A DNA stretch of 64,000 bases from Halopseudomonas pelagia (lineage in GTDB: Bacteria > Pseudomonadota > Gammaproteobacteria > Pseudomonadales > Pseudomonadaceae): positions 3,038,001-3,102,000 of the forward strand of contig NZ_CP033116.1 in assembly GCF_009497895.1 (NCBI RefSeq), written 5' to 3'. Position 1 is the first letter of the stretch, and every line of letters starts with the position of its first letter. The notes beneath the pieces were generated by a model, which had not been told where the DNA came from, searched no databases, and saw only the letters and a program-made list of their open reading frames with translations. The position numbers and the translations under genes were made by a program. Shown one piece after another: positions 34,146 to 43,319 of this stretch.

Positions 34146-34988
34146 TCAAGGGGCCTGATTACGTAGACTACTGGAGTATTTGGAAAGCGAAGAAAAACCC
34201 GGCTCGTCATCAGCCAACTGCCACAAGCGCCGCTCCAGACCCTGGGCAACCAAGTGCGCAACCGCCGATTCGATGGCCGACAGCACGCACAGCTGAGCCG
34301 GCTCGTTCAATGTGTATCCGGCCTCTGCCTCCAACAGCTTCTCGAACTCGATGAACTTGAACACACCCGCATTGCGCCCAACCGAATAGATGGTTTTGGA
34401 CGTCATGACATTGCCCAGCACCTGTCCGGTGCGCACGTCGACAGCGCGCAGGCTGACCGACACCTGATCCACCCGGTATTCCTGAGCCAGGCTGAGACCC
34501 AGATAGCGTGCCCCTACTCCGCCGGTGCGCACATTGGAATCAAACGCCGTGATCCCGCCCTCAAGCAGCAGGTTGGCAGCATGCAGCGACGGCAGATCCT
34601 CCTGAATGTTGGCCGGAATGTTGGGCTTGTTCTGCGAGGCACGGATAATTTTGCGTTCAGTCAGAATGTTCTGCAGCCCCTCGCGCTCCAGCACCATGAA
34701 CCAGCCACTGGCCTGCAACGCATCCACCAACATGCTGGCAGCGCCCTGCGTGACGCTGGTAGAAAATGAGCTGGCGGGGTTGGGCTTGTATTGCCCGGTC
34801 TGGTCGCGAAAACCATAGACCGCGACAACCACCCGCCCCTTCGGCCGGGGCAGCGCCAGCAAGTCATAATAGGTCGACGCCCTGGGCGTGAGCACAGGGG
34901 CCTCAGTGTCCTGGGCTGGCATAGGTTCGCGGCTTGCGCATCCGTGCAGCGTAGCTGCCAGTATCAATGTCGCAACGATTTTGTTCAT
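34146..34988 (-). CDS. csgG: Curli secretion channel lipoprotein CsgG
   Basis: The protein has 280 residues. The lipobox is LHGC (Cys17). Core motifs follow: VVVAVYGFRDQTGQYKP, SFSTSVTQGAASMLVDALQASGWFMVLERE and LLEGGITAFDSNVRTGG. CsgG forms the nonameric outer membrane pore for curlin subunits. It is the last gene of the long operon that starts near 43871, 23 bases after csgF. Confidence 0.95.
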   Translation of the reverse strand: MNKIVATLILAATLHGCASREPMPAQDTEAPVLTPRASTYYDLLALPRPKGRVVVAVYGFRDQTGQYKPNPASSFSTSVTQGAASMLVDALQASGWFMVLEREGLQNILTERKIIRASQNKPNIPANIQEDLPSLHAANLLLEGGITAFDSNVRTGGVGARYLGLSLAQEYRVDQVSVSLRAVDVRTGQVLGNVMTSKTIYSVGRNAGVFKFIEFEKLLEAEAGYTLNEPAQLCVLSAIESAVAHLVAQGLERRLWQLADDEPGFSSLSKYSSSLRNQAP

Positions 34989-35011
34989 GGGTCCATCCCT
35001 GTTTTTAGCGG

Positions 35012-35428
35012 CTACGGATTAGTCAGGCCGTTTACTACGACTTCCGATACTTCGCCGGTCTGCCGGTCAGTGATGACAATGCTGAGCATGCCGGAGTCGT
35101 CAATGATGTTGATGATGAACGCGTCGGTGGTCAGGCTGCCGCTGTCGCCATTCTGGATATCGGTCAACAGTTGCGACAGCAGCCGGGACTCCAGCTGGCT
35201 GGTAAACCGTTGTAAGGCGGAGATACCTGACGTTGAAGATCGGGAGCTTGAATCCGCTCGATGGCTGTTTTGCGATTGGGCATTGCTCAGCAGCCAGCTT
35301 CCGTTCAACGGGTTGCCGCCAAAAGACGGATTGACCGGGGTGTAAACCAGCTCCGTGGCGCTTGCTCCAGCACTCAGGGCGAGGCCGGCACAGGCCAGCA
35401 ATACATGTGTTGCTGCGGTGCATTTCAT
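35012..35428 (-). CDS. csgF: Curli assembly factor CsgF
   Basis: The protein has 138 residues. The signal peptide ends ASA; the mature start TELVYTPVNPSFGGNPLNGSW is the CsgF hallmark that plugs into the CsgG pore. The C-terminal part contains FIINIIDDSGMLSIVITDRQTGEVSEVVV. It overlaps the end of csgE by 4 bases. Confidence 0.95.
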   Translation of the reverse strand: MKCTAATHVLLACAGLALSAGASATELVYTPVNPSFGGNPLNGSWLLSNAQSQNSHRADSSSRSSTSGISALQRFTSQLESRLLSQLLTDIQNGDSGSLTTDAFIINIIDDSGMLSIVITDRQTGEVSEVVVNGLTNP

Positions 35429-35928
35429 AATTCGTCCCCTTCTATATCGAAGTTATCCTGAAACATCCTTTCAAGGCTCTGCTGGGCTATGGCCTCGCGT
35501 ATCCAGTCCGCCGCGCTGTAGGCGACGGGTTGCAATAGCGAGGTATTGGGTGGGAGAAATCGCTGGTAAAGAATCACGCCGTCCAGTTCGACCCAGATCA
35601 AACTGCCCCAGCGTGCGGAGGGCCGTTCATGCACCACCAGGTTGACGTCCAGCTCGTCGCCATCACGCAGGCGCTCGCTGAAGTAGCGATAAAACTCGTG
35701 GCCGATATTGGAAATCGTGTCGTTGACCACAAAGCCGGCGAGGATGGCGTCATCCGCTGCTGCAGCATCATCGACAGCCGCGTCTCCGCCAGCCTCCGCT
35801 TCCGCGCCGGCGTCGATATCGGTATTGACGTCAGCGTGTGCCGAAAGCATCCACCACGCCAGGAACCACACCAGGGTCCAGGCGGGCCATCGCCAGGCGC
35901 TGCGCGGTGCACTGCTTACCGGGCTCAT
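35425..35928 (-). CDS. csgE: Curli secretion specificity factor CsgE
   Basis: The protein has 167 residues. The start at 35928 is chosen because its ATG overlaps the stop of the preceding pseudopilin gene. The signal-like segment (WTLVWFLAWWMLSAHA) is followed by an unusual acidic Ala/Asp-rich linker of about 35 residues and then the CsgE domain: FVVNDTISNIGHEFYRYFSERL, LVVHERPSARWGSLIWVELD and VILYQRFLPPN. CsgE caps CsgG on the periplasmic side. The acidic linker is longer than in enterobacterial CsgE. Confidence 0.9.
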   Translation of the reverse strand: MSPVSSAPRSAWRWPAWTLVWFLAWWMLSAHADVNTDIDAGAEAEAGGDAAVDDAAAADDAILAGFVVNDTISNIGHEFYRYFSERLRDGDELDVNLVVHERPSARWGSLIWVELDGVILYQRFLPPNTSLLQPVAYSAADWIREAIAQQSLERMFQDNFDIEGDEL

Positions 35929-36452
35929 GGGCTGCCTCCCGGTGCTGCGATTGGCTGCGCGGTCGATTGGCTGTCTGCGAATGCGTCTTCCGCCACAAAC
36001 TGCCAGTCCGACACCCGCTCCAGCCCTTCGAACGTCTGCCATTGCGGCGGGAAGTTGGAGCGTTTCATGCTGCTGCGTTCCGAGCGGCTATACACACCGG
36101 CGATGCCCTCGCCGTAGGACATCACCAACCCCCAGTCCGGGGAACCGGTCATGGGGTCTGGATAGAGGCGGCGCAGATGCCGCTTGGGCACCACCGAGCG
36201 GCGATCCTCCAGCAGCTCTTCCAGGTGCCGGGGATAAGCCGCAGTGCCGGGTGAGTTGCGGTAATAACTGCGCAGCGCCCGAGCGTATTGCGTGCCGACC
36301 CAGAGCAGCTCTCGCTCCTTGGCGCGTTGGCTGCTGACTGACCAGAGCTGGCCCACACCGGCAAGCGAAGCGCCCATCACGGTGACCAGAAACAGCACGC
36401 CGAGAAACGTGAAGCCCTGTTGCGGCCGTGCCAGATGATTACCAGTGCGCAT
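35925..36452 (-). CDS. Pseudopilin-like protein with Gly at position 5
   Basis: The protein has 175 residues. The start at 36452 follows GGGAG and overlaps the previous gene by 14 bases. The prepilin cleavage site lies in RPQQG/FTFLGVLFLVTVMG: Gly(-1) is present, but the usual Glu at +5 is replaced by Gly, as in tip-type minor pseudopilins. The remainder (WVGTQYARALRSYYRNSPG, YPRHLEELLEDRR) matches GspG/PulG-like folds. Needs a prepilin peptidase encoded elsewhere. Confidence 0.82.
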   Translation of the reverse strand: MRTGNHLARPQQGFTFLGVLFLVTVMGASLAGVGQLWSVSSQRAKERELLWVGTQYARALRSYYRNSPGTAAYPRHLEELLEDRRSVVPKRHLRRLYPDPMTGSPDWGLVMSYGEGIAGVYSRSERSSMKRSNFPPQWQTFEGLERVSDWQFVAEDAFADSQSTAQPIAAPGGSP

Positions 36453-36813
36453 ATGCACTCCCGTCCCGGGCATGCCCGGTCGCCGCGCTTTTTACGTCAC
36501 TCACCCGGCCGGCCACACCTTCCGGTGGCTCAATGATGACCCACAGGTCCGAGCGCTCAAGAATCGGGTCGACCGGCAACTGGCGCAGATAGCGACGTTC
36601 AACCAGCTCCTCGATCGAATCCGGATAGGCACCGGTATCGCCGTAATATTGATCAAGCGTGTCACGCATCACTGCCAGGCTCTGTTTAAGCGTCGTTTCC
36701 TTGGATGCCTCAAGGCTGGAAAAATACCGCGGCAAGGCAATAGTCATCAGCATGGCCACAATGGCCATGACCACCATGAGTTCGATCAATGTGAAGCCGC
36801 TGTGTCGTTTCAT
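36439..36813 (-). CDS. Type II secretion pseudopilin (GspG/PulG-like)
   Basis: The protein has 124 residues. The leader MKRHSG/FTLIELMVVMAIVAML has the classic cleavage site and Glu5. The globular part has DQYYGDTGAYPDSIEELVERRYLRQLPVDP, the GspG calcium-site region. It starts 3 bases after the preceding gene in the operon. Confidence 0.88.
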   Translation of the reverse strand: MKRHSGFTLIELMVVMAIVAMLMTIALPRYFSSLEASKETTLKQSLAVMRDTLDQYYGDTGAYPDSIEELVERRYLRQLPVDPILERSDLWVIIEPPEGVAGRVSDVKSAATGHARDGSAYAHW

Positions 36814-36816
36814 GTT

Positions 36817-37296
36817 TCACCAATCCCGGTAAGCGATGCCGTTCAGGCCATCGCCACGCATCAATGAATACACATCAAAAACGTCTTCGCCCTCGCGCGG
36901 ATCTTCCGCCGAACTCGCGTAACTGCGCTTGCCCCAGGTATCGACTGCGGGAATTTTTGCATCGGCGAAGGGGTCACGGGGGATGCGCCTGAGGAAATAC
37001 ACCTTTTCGCCCTTGATGCTACGCAGGTCCCGCACGCCATCAACGAGCAATTCCAATGACGGCGGATAACCCGAGGTACCGGCGCTGTTTTCCAGGAAGC
37101 CGGCGTCGGCCAGCATCTTGTACCGATCAATCGCATCGCGTATCTGATACAACGAGGTTTTCAGTTCCTGCTCCTTGCTGCGCCGGACCAGCGTCTCGGT
37201 CAGCGGCAATGCCATGCTGGCCAACAACGCCAATATCGCCATGCTGATAACCAGCTCTATCAGGGTGAAACCCGAGCGACGCGCTGCCGTGTTCAT
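36817..37296 (-). CDS. Type II secretion pseudopilin
   Basis: The protein has 159 residues. The leader MNTAARRSG/FTLIELVISMAILALLASM has Gly(-1) and Glu5. The middle shows LKTSLYQIRDAIDRYKMLADAG and SGYPPSLELLVDG. It overlaps the secretin stop by 4 bases. It is probably a minor pseudopilin of the same apparatus. Confidence 0.88.
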   Translation of the reverse strand: MNTAARRSGFTLIELVISMAILALLASMALPLTETLVRRSKEQELKTSLYQIRDAIDRYKMLADAGFLENSAGTSGYPPSLELLVDGVRDLRSIKGEKVYFLRRIPRDPFADAKIPAVDTWGKRSYASSAEDPREGEDVFDVYSLMRGDGLNGIAYRDW

Positions 37297-39152
37297 AATG
37301 GCCGGGCCTCGCTCACCGCTGGCGCCAGATCCACCGGATCAGGCAACTCAAGGGGTTCAACAGGCGCGCGTGGCTGTTCCTCGTTCAAGGTCACAGGCCG
37401 TGAACGCATGTGGCTCTCAGTGCCGGTGGCAAACTCCATATCGCCAGGGCTCTGGTACGGCAGGTTGCGCACTATGCGCGGAGTGATGGATAGCACCAGC
37501 TCGGATTTGCCGATGGTGTCTTTCCTGCTGCCGAACAAGCGGCCCAGCCCAGGCACGTCACCGATCCCCGGAATCTGGTTACCGGTGACGCCGTGATCGT
37601 TACGCACCAGACCTGCGAGCAACTGCGTCTCGCCGTTTTTCAGGCTCAAGGTGGTGACCGCATTGCGGGTATCGACCTGCACCGGAATGGTCCCCTGGCG
37701 GGTAGCCTCCAGGGGCGTGGCATTGCTGACTTCCAGGGCGATCTGAATACCCACCACATCGTTGAGATAAATGGTCGGCTGCACCTCGAGTTTCAGACCC
37801 ACATCCAGATAGGTAATGCTTTCGGTAATCACCGGCCCCTGCGTCGAAGGTACCGAGGTTGCGCTGATGATCGGCACGCGCTGGCCGATATGAATTCTCG
37901 CCTGCTCCTTGTTGCGCACCCGGATGACCGGGCTGGCCAGGGTGTTGATGTCGTTGTCCTGCTCGTTGATGCGCAGTTGCGGCGAAGGGCTGAGGGTGAT
38001 GCGCCCTGAATCGATCCCGCGCAGTTGATCGAGCACGGTTATCGCGCCGCCTTCGGCATTGACCACGCCGAAGGTGTTCGGCCACTGCAGGCCAAGATCG
38101 AGTATCCGCTGCTGTGAGACTTCCATGATCTCGATTTCCAGAACCACTTCTGGATCCGGCTGATCCTGTGAAAACAGCAGCTTTTCAACCATGCGCACCA
38201 CGTCCGGGGTATCGCGCATGGTGAGGGTATTGAGACGCTCGTCGACAAAGATGTCACGGGTTTTCAGCAGGGTCTTGATCATGTTCAGCGCCGCATCGGC
38301 GCCAATATTGGTCAGATAAAAACTGCGCATGACCAGCTCCTGATACTCCTTGAGCTTCTGCGGCGAGTCCGGATAAATGATGATGGTGTTGTCGTTGATG
38401 ATGCGCTGATGCAGCTGGTTTTGCTGGGTGATCAATTCCACCGCGTCAGCAATGCTGACATCGCGTACGAAGATGGTGGCTTTCAGATCCGGACGAATAT
38501 CCTTGTCGAGGATGAAATTCAGGCCGGCGGTCTGCGACAGCACTTCAAAAATGATACCCAGGTTCGCGTCGCGAAACTCCAGGGTCACCAGGCGCTGCAG
38601 CCGGCCGCGTAGCTGCGGGTCCATGGTGTCCGTGCGGGCGCGTATCTGGCCCACGTCATCGCGCAATTTGCGCGCCCCTGGATGCAATGGGTCCAGTTCG
38701 AGAATCGCCCTGACCTGCGTTTCCGCGCCGACCAGGTCCCCACGGCGCAGAGCCGCCTGGCCCTGGCGCAGAAAATCGGCGATGTACTGCATCTGCTCGA
38801 TCTTGCGCATGCCCTGCTGGGCCCGGGTGTTAGTCGATTCCAGGCGTAGCACGCGTTGAAAGATCGCATACGCGGCCACCTGATCACCCAGGGTCAGGGC
38901 ATTGTCAGCCTGAGTCAGCAACATGGTGATAACCCGTGCCTTCTGGGTGGCCAGCGCAATTTGTACCGACGGGTCACGTGGGTCCTTGGCAGCGGCTGCC
39001 TCCAGCTGCGCCAGGCCCGCTTCATAGGAACCTTCGTCGATCAGCGAGATTCCCTGGCTCAGGTCGTTCGCGCAACCGCCCAGGGCTGCCAACGCCAACG
39101 CCAGCAACAACGCCTGCACATGCAGCGCGGGACGATAATCTGCGGGCTTCAT
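37293..39152 (-). CDS. Secretin (GspD-like) with N-terminal TPR and lipoprotein signal
   Basis: The protein has 619 residues. A lipoprotein signal (LAALGGC, Cys27) is followed by TPR-like repeats to about residue 160 (YEAGLAQLEAAAAKDP, GDLVGAETQVRAILELDP). STN/N0 and N1 domains follow (FILDKDIRPDLKATIFVRDV), then the secretin core (VGLKLEVQPTIYLNDVV, VPGLGRLFGSRK, LVLSITPRIV). It forms the outer membrane gate. The TPR-plus-lipid arrangement suggests a self-piloting channel, unlike ordinary GspD. Confidence 0.92.
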   Translation of the reverse strand: MKPADYRPALHVQALLLALALAALGGCANDLSQGISLIDEGSYEAGLAQLEAAAAKDPRDPSVQIALATQKARVITMLLTQADNALTLGDQVAAYAIFQRVLRLESTNTRAQQGMRKIEQMQYIADFLRQGQAALRRGDLVGAETQVRAILELDPLHPGARKLRDDVGQIRARTDTMDPQLRGRLQRLVTLEFRDANLGIIFEVLSQTAGLNFILDKDIRPDLKATIFVRDVSIADAVELITQQNQLHQRIINDNTIIIYPDSPQKLKEYQELVMRSFYLTNIGADAALNMIKTLLKTRDIFVDERLNTLTMRDTPDVVRMVEKLLFSQDQPDPEVVLEIEIMEVSQQRILDLGLQWPNTFGVVNAEGGAITVLDQLRGIDSGRITLSPSPQLRINEQDNDINTLASPVIRVRNKEQARIHIGQRVPIISATSVPSTQGPVITESITYLDVGLKLEVQPTIYLNDVVGIQIALEVSNATPLEATRQGTIPVQVDTRNAVTTLSLKNGETQLLAGLVRNDHGVTGNQIPGIGDVPGLGRLFGSRKDTIGKSELVLSITPRIVRNLPYQSPGDMEFATGTESHMRSRPVTLNEEQPRAPVEPLELPDPVDLAPAVSEARPL

Positions 39153-39694
39153 AACGCGCTTCCCGCGGTGCTACCGACCAGCACCGACTGGTTCAGGTCC
39201 AGGGGCAGGTAAACCAGTATTACTTCGCGCCCGCGGAGGCCCTCGACGCGGTAGGTTTCATCAATCACATCGCCAACGCTGACCACATGAATGGTCTGGT
39301 TGCGTTGAAGCACTATATGCAGTTGCTCGTTGTCTCTCAGCGTACCGACGAACTGGAAAGGCACCGGTGGCGCGGCGGGCAATACCGGTGCCATCACCCG
39401 TGGAGCAGCCGGCGGCGGAATGTCCGGCACTGGCGGTGCTACATACCAGCTGTGTGCCGGAAACAGATCAGCGCGCGGTATGACCTGCTGCTCTGCGGGC
39501 AGGCGAGCGGCAGGTGGCGTCCCCTGCTCTTCCTGCAGGATCGCCTGAACCGCTGCAACATCGGGCAGTTCAGGGGCATAGTCGGCCGCGGGCTGCACCA
39601 GTTGCTCGTCGTCCCAGAACAGCTCTGGAATGAGTGCCAACGTGGTCGCTCCAGCCAAAAATCCCAACCATATGAGAGACCGCTTCTTTTCCAT
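39149..39694 (-). CDS. GspC/PilP-like periplasmic linker protein
   Basis: The protein has 181 residues. One N-terminal membrane segment (IWLGFLAGATTLALIPELF) is followed by a Pro-rich linker (PPVPDIPPPAAPRVMAPVLP) and a small beta domain (PFQFVGTLRDNEQLHIVLQRNQ...HVVSVGDVID), the HR-like fold of GspC/PilP that contacts the secretin. It overlaps the secretin start by 4 bases. Identity as GspC or PilP equivalent is inferred from position and shape. Confidence 0.75.
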   Translation of the reverse strand: MEKKRSLIWLGFLAGATTLALIPELFWDDEQLVQPAADYAPELPDVAAVQAILQEEQGTPPAARLPAEQQVIPRADLFPAHSWYVAPPVPDIPPPAAPRVMAPVLPAAPPVPFQFVGTLRDNEQLHIVLQRNQTIHVVSVGDVIDETYRVEGLRGREVILVYLPLDLNQSVLVGSTAGSAL

Positions 39695-39696
39695 GG

Positions 39697-40242
39697 CTAC
39701 CTCGATAGATACAGAGTCAGGCGGATTCGCCCTTCAAGGTGTGTTGTGCCGATGTCCAGACGCCGAAGATCAATATCCTCAAGCGCCAGGGCCGGTATTT
39801 CTTCCATGACCGAATGAATGAAACGACGTAGCTGGGGATAACTGCCGCCTACCGGCAGCGTCATCTGATATCGCGCCAGACGGGTTCTGGCATCGATCCC
39901 CATTGAATATTCGCCCCGTGCCAGGGTGATGCCTTCCGAGCTCGCCAGGGCGTAGATGCGATTGATGGTAGTGGTAGCGTCCATTTGCCCGGGGAGCCCC
40001 TGGCGGAAGGCGTCGACCTCGTTCTTGCCGCCATCTGATTCCGAGTAAGCAGAAGCCGGCTGGGTTGGGTCCAGTACGCCAGTATTGGCGGACAGATCAA
40101 CCGGCCGGAGCAGCTCAGCGCTGGCGGGCGCCAGGATCAGCCCGGCGTAGAATGCCGCCATCAACATCAAGCTGGCACCCAGAAGCCCTGGCCAGCCGAG
40201 CCGCTGGGCCTGTTCAAGCAGGATCAATCTAGAGAGGTGCAT
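39697..40242 (-). CDS. PilO/GspM-like inner membrane protein
   Basis: The protein has 181 residues. The start at 40242 follows GGAG and overlaps the previous gene by 14 bases. One membrane helix (LLGASLMLMAAFYAGLIL) is followed by a ferredoxin-like periplasmic domain (NRIYALASSEGITLARGEYSMG, YQMTLPVGGSYPQLRRFIHSVME), as in PilO and GspM. It likely pairs with the PilN-like protein encoded just upstream. Confidence 0.8.
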   Translation of the reverse strand: MHLSRLILLEQAQRLGWPGLLGASLMLMAAFYAGLILAPASAELLRPVDLSANTGVLDPTQPASAYSESDGGKNEVDAFRQGLPGQMDATTTINRIYALASSEGITLARGEYSMGIDARTRLARYQMTLPVGGSYPQLRRFIHSVMEEIPALALEDIDLRRLDIGTTHLEGRIRLTLYLSR

Positions 40243-40780
40243 GGCTGCCGCTCCAGGTGACCAACAGATTGAAGCGCACCGGCTCACCGTCCGTTTGCGC
40301 CATGACCTCATGATTGATCAGGTAAACGTCACTCAATTCCTGGCTGCGCTCAAGCTCCTGATGAAAAGCCAGCATGGACCCCAGATCGCGTGCTTCGGCC
40401 TGGATGCGCAGTTGCCGGTTGCGCCCGTCCGTAATCAGCGACAGCAGCGCGACATTTTCAAGCGGCAAGGTTTCCAGGTTAACGAACAGAAGCTCCCAGG
40501 GACGGTTTACCTGATCCGACACGGAGCGAATCTCAGCGAGAATAGCGCGGCTGCTTCGCAACTCTTCAGGCGTCCGAGAAGGCGCTGGCGCCTGTTGCTC
40601 TGCGGCGAGACCCGCTGCACCCACTTGCACTACGGCCCCCGCCCGCTCGGCTTGTTGACTGCTGATCACTTGCTGCGCCAGCCCGCAGGCGAGGACCGAT
40701 ACCAGCCCCAGGCTGAGCAGTACCCAACCTCTGGCGCTCGCTGTGCGCGGGGGTGCGAAATCAAGTTCCAGGATGCGCAT
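40229..40780 (-). CDS. PilN/GspL-C-like inner membrane protein
   Basis: The protein has 183 residues. A short cytoplasmic start (MRILELDFAPPR) resembles the PilN segment that binds PilM. One membrane helix (GWVLLSLGLVSVLACGLA) and a coiled region with a ferredoxin-like domain follow (LPLENVALLSLITDGRNRQLRIQAEARD, LERSQELSDVYLINHE). Confidence 0.8.
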   Translation of the reverse strand: MRILELDFAPPRTASARGWVLLSLGLVSVLACGLAQQVISSQQAERAGAVVQVGAAGLAAEQQAPAPSRTPEELRSSRAILAEIRSVSDQVNRPWELLFVNLETLPLENVALLSLITDGRNRQLRIQAEARDLGSMLAFHQELERSQELSDVYLINHEVMAQTDGEPVRFNLLVTWSGSHAPL

Positions 40781-40781
40781 G

Positions 40782-41603
40782 TCAATGCACCGCCCGGGCC
40801 ATCAGCAACATTGGATCGACAGGCTCGGCCTGCTGGTCCACCTGCTGACCCTCCTGACCCAGCCTGTGCAGCGTACAGCCGTTACCTGCCGAGGTTTGCT
40901 TCGGGAGGCTGGCTGCACTACCGTGCACGTACACCGCCTGAACCGCCTCGTCCCGCAGTTCAAGCAGTTGCTGCTCACGCGCTATGAGTTCGGCTAGTGC
41001 GTTGTCGGTATCGGCGCAGGCCAGGGTATGCACGCTCTGCCATTGCCCATCACGCGCGCGCAGCACGCCCACGCGGCCCTGCTCCACTGCAATGAACAGA
41101 AAAGACTGGTCCGCCAGATTGCGGCAAAAGCGATTGAACACTGTGGCCAGATACGGCTGCACGCCAAGCAGCCGGCACCCGGTTTCCTTGCTTAGCTCCT
41201 GCAGCCCGCTAATGAGCTCTGCGGACGTGGCTGCGGCAATACGAGATCGGCCTTTTGCCTCTGGCGACACACTGAACGACCAGTTGTGCGGCTCTTCAAC
41301 ATAGACCTGTTCAAAGCAGAACTGCGCAAAGGACAGCAACTCGCGCGGCGAGGCGATTTCCTCACGCCAGGGCACCAGCATAAAGCGCACCAGATGGCTG
41401 GAGATCAATACCTGCAGCCGACAGCGGGCCGCTGCGTTCTGCCGCAACAGCTCGGCCAGAGCGATCAACACGCTCGTCGGCGTGGCGTCCGCAGGGGTCA
41501 CCACGCGTTGGATCTCCTGCGGCCCATTCGCACCCAGGCGAAATAGGCCGACCTGGGTTCTGCCGAGGATTATCACGCGTTGTTCAAGCGACGAAAGTGA
41601 CAC
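40782..41603 (-). CDS. PilM/GspL-N-like actin-fold cytoplasmic protein
   Basis: The protein has 273 residues from a GTG start at 41603, which has GAGGAG 7 bases upstream and overlaps the ATPase gene by 20 bases. It shows VIILGRTQVGLFRLG near the start and SFLFIAVEQGRVGVLRARDG near residue 180, consistent with an actin-like fold. Sequence similarity to known PilM is weak by eye, so the call rests largely on gene order (E-M-N-O-P-D). Confidence 0.65.
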   Translation of the reverse strand: MSLSSLEQRVIILGRTQVGLFRLGANGPQEIQRVVTPADATPTSVLIALAELLRQNAAARCRLQVLISSHLVRFMLVPWREEIASPRELLSFAQFCFEQVYVEEPHNWSFSVSPEAKGRSRIAAATSAELISGLQELSKETGCRLLGVQPYLATVFNRFCRNLADQSFLFIAVEQGRVGVLRARDGQWQSVHTLACADTDNALAELIAREQQLLELRDEAVQAVYVHGSAASLPKQTSAGNGCTLHRLGQEGQQVDQQAEPVDPMLLMARAVH

Positions 41604-43287
41604 GATTGATCTCCTCCAGCGAAGTCTGTCCAGTGCGAACCAGCTCCAGTGCCGAACTGCGCAGCAGGCGCAGTCCGCGCTGGCACGCCAGTTCCTTGAT
41701 CCGCTTGAGCGGCTGCCTTTCCACAATCATCTGGCGCAAGTCATCGTCGAGCCGCAGCAGCTCAGCGATGGCGGTACGGCCGCGGTAACCGGTACCCCGG
41801 CAGCGACTGCAGCCCTGCCCTTGCATCAGGCTGAAGGTGCCGCGCTGCTCGGGCGCGATACCGGAGAGCAGGAGCTCGGATTCGGAGTACTCAACCGCCA
41901 CCGCGCAGTCAGGGCAAACTAGGCGCAGTAGCCGCTGTGCCAGTACCGCGTTGAGGGCAGAAACGAAACTGTAGGGGTCGACCTCCATCTGAATGAAGCG
42001 GCCAATCACATCGAACACGTTGTTGGCGTGGATGGTGGTGAATACCAGATGGCCGGTCAGTGCCGACTGCACGGCAATCTGTGCGGTCTCGGGGTCACGG
42101 ATTTCCCCAACCATGATCTTGTCCGGATCATGCCGCAGAATCGAACGCAGCCCTCGGGCGAAGGTCAGCCCCTTTTTTTCGTTCACGGGAATCTGCAGCA
42201 CGCCGGGAAGCTGGTATTCGACCGGATCCTCAATGGTGATGATCTTGTCGCGGCCGTTGTTGATTTCGCTGATCATCGCGTACAGGGTGGTGGTCTTGCC
42301 GCTGCCTGTCGGGCCGGTTACCAGCACCATCCCGTAGGGGTCAGCCGCCAGGCGTCGCAACTGCACGAGACTCTCGTCGGCAAACCCCAGCGACTCCAGG
42401 CAGACGCCGTTGCTCTGGTCGGCGAGATCCTGTTTGTCGAGAATCCGCAGGACCGCATCTTCGCCAAAAATGCTCGGCATCACCGAGACCCTGAAGTCAA
42501 TCTGACGACCGCTGATACCGACCTTGAAGCGACCGTCCTGGGGCACGCGGCGCTCACCAATATCCAGCTCGGCCATGATCTTGATCCGCGAGATAACCTG
42601 CTCGGCAATCTGCATCCCCTGAGCACAGGTCACGCTGTTGAGCACCCCGTCGATACGGTATTTGATGCCCAGGCCGTTGGCAGTCATGCCCAGATGAATA
42701 TCACTGGCGTGCAACTTCAGCGCATCGTAAAGCGTCGAGTTAACCAGCTTGACCACCACGCTGGAGTCCTCGCTGATGCGCGTCAGCGAGAGAATCTCCA
42801 GAGACTCGTCCGCCACTATCGCAACGCCTTCGCCCAATCCTTGAACAGCCTGGAATCCATCTTCGAGTCGCGCCAGATAGTCCGCCAGGTCGAGGGCATG
42901 CACCAGATATAACGGCGCGCCGGCCAGACATTGATCGATCCAGGCCAGGCGCGCAGCATCGAACGGATCGGCGAACACCCCGATGCTGATCTCGCCGTGC
43001 TGGACCATGATGAATTCACGCTTCAACGACTGCGCCAGCGACAACTGACTGAAGTCGGGAACAGCGTCGAGCAGGCTGCTGCGATCCAGCACCGGATAGC
43101 AAAAGGTGGCGCCGAGCCGCTGGACGAATTCGGCAGAACTGAGTCCAGACAGTTCCTCAGCCTCTTCAAGCACCCTGCTGGCATTGACCAGCGAACAGGC
43201 ATGGGCAGACCTCAGCAGTTGCGCATCGAGTCGCTGGGCAGGTAAAGCCGTGGCAGTCACCAGAACCGCATTGACCTGACTATCCAT
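41584..43287 (-). CDS. gspE: GspE/PilB-type secretion ATPase
   Basis: The protein has 567 residues. An N-terminal MshEN-like domain is followed by the ATPase core: Walker A GPTGSGKTTT (about 320), the Asp box IITIEDPVEYQLPG, Walker B ILRHDPDKIMVGEIRDPETA and the His box TGHLVFTTIHANN. The CxxC zinc motif is LVCPDC plus CSRCRGTGYRGR. It powers pseudopilus assembly. AAGGAG lies 6 bases before the ATG at 43287. Confidence 0.95.
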   Translation of the reverse strand: MDSQVNAVLVTATALPAQRLDAQLLRSAHACSLVNASRVLEEAEELSGLSSAEFVQRLGATFCYPVLDRSSLLDAVPDFSQLSLAQSLKREFIMVQHGEISIGVFADPFDAARLAWIDQCLAGAPLYLVHALDLADYLARLEDGFQAVQGLGEGVAIVADESLEILSLTRISEDSSVVVKLVNSTLYDALKLHASDIHLGMTANGLGIKYRIDGVLNSVTCAQGMQIAEQVISRIKIMAELDIGERRVPQDGRFKVGISGRQIDFRVSVMPSIFGEDAVLRILDKQDLADQSNGVCLESLGFADESLVQLRRLAADPYGMVLVTGPTGSGKTTTLYAMISEINNGRDKIITIEDPVEYQLPGVLQIPVNEKKGLTFARGLRSILRHDPDKIMVGEIRDPETAQIAVQSALTGHLVFTTIHANNVFDVIGRFIQMEVDPYSFVSALNAVLAQRLLRLVCPDCAVAVEYSESELLLSGIAPEQRGTFSLMQGQGCSRCRGTGYRGRTAIAELLRLDDDLRQMIVERQPLKRIKELACQRGLRLLRSSALELVRTGQTSLEEINRVTFVA

Positions 43288-43319
43288 CACGCGCTCCTTG
43301 TTGCTGTTCGGTAGTGGGT

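Noticed and set aside
36439..37296. Type IV pilus pilins of an MSHA-like pilus
   Set aside because: Not excluded, but the pseudopilin-like bodies, linked GspG with the calcium-site region and absence of minor-pilin/PilY-type genes favour a type II secretion role.
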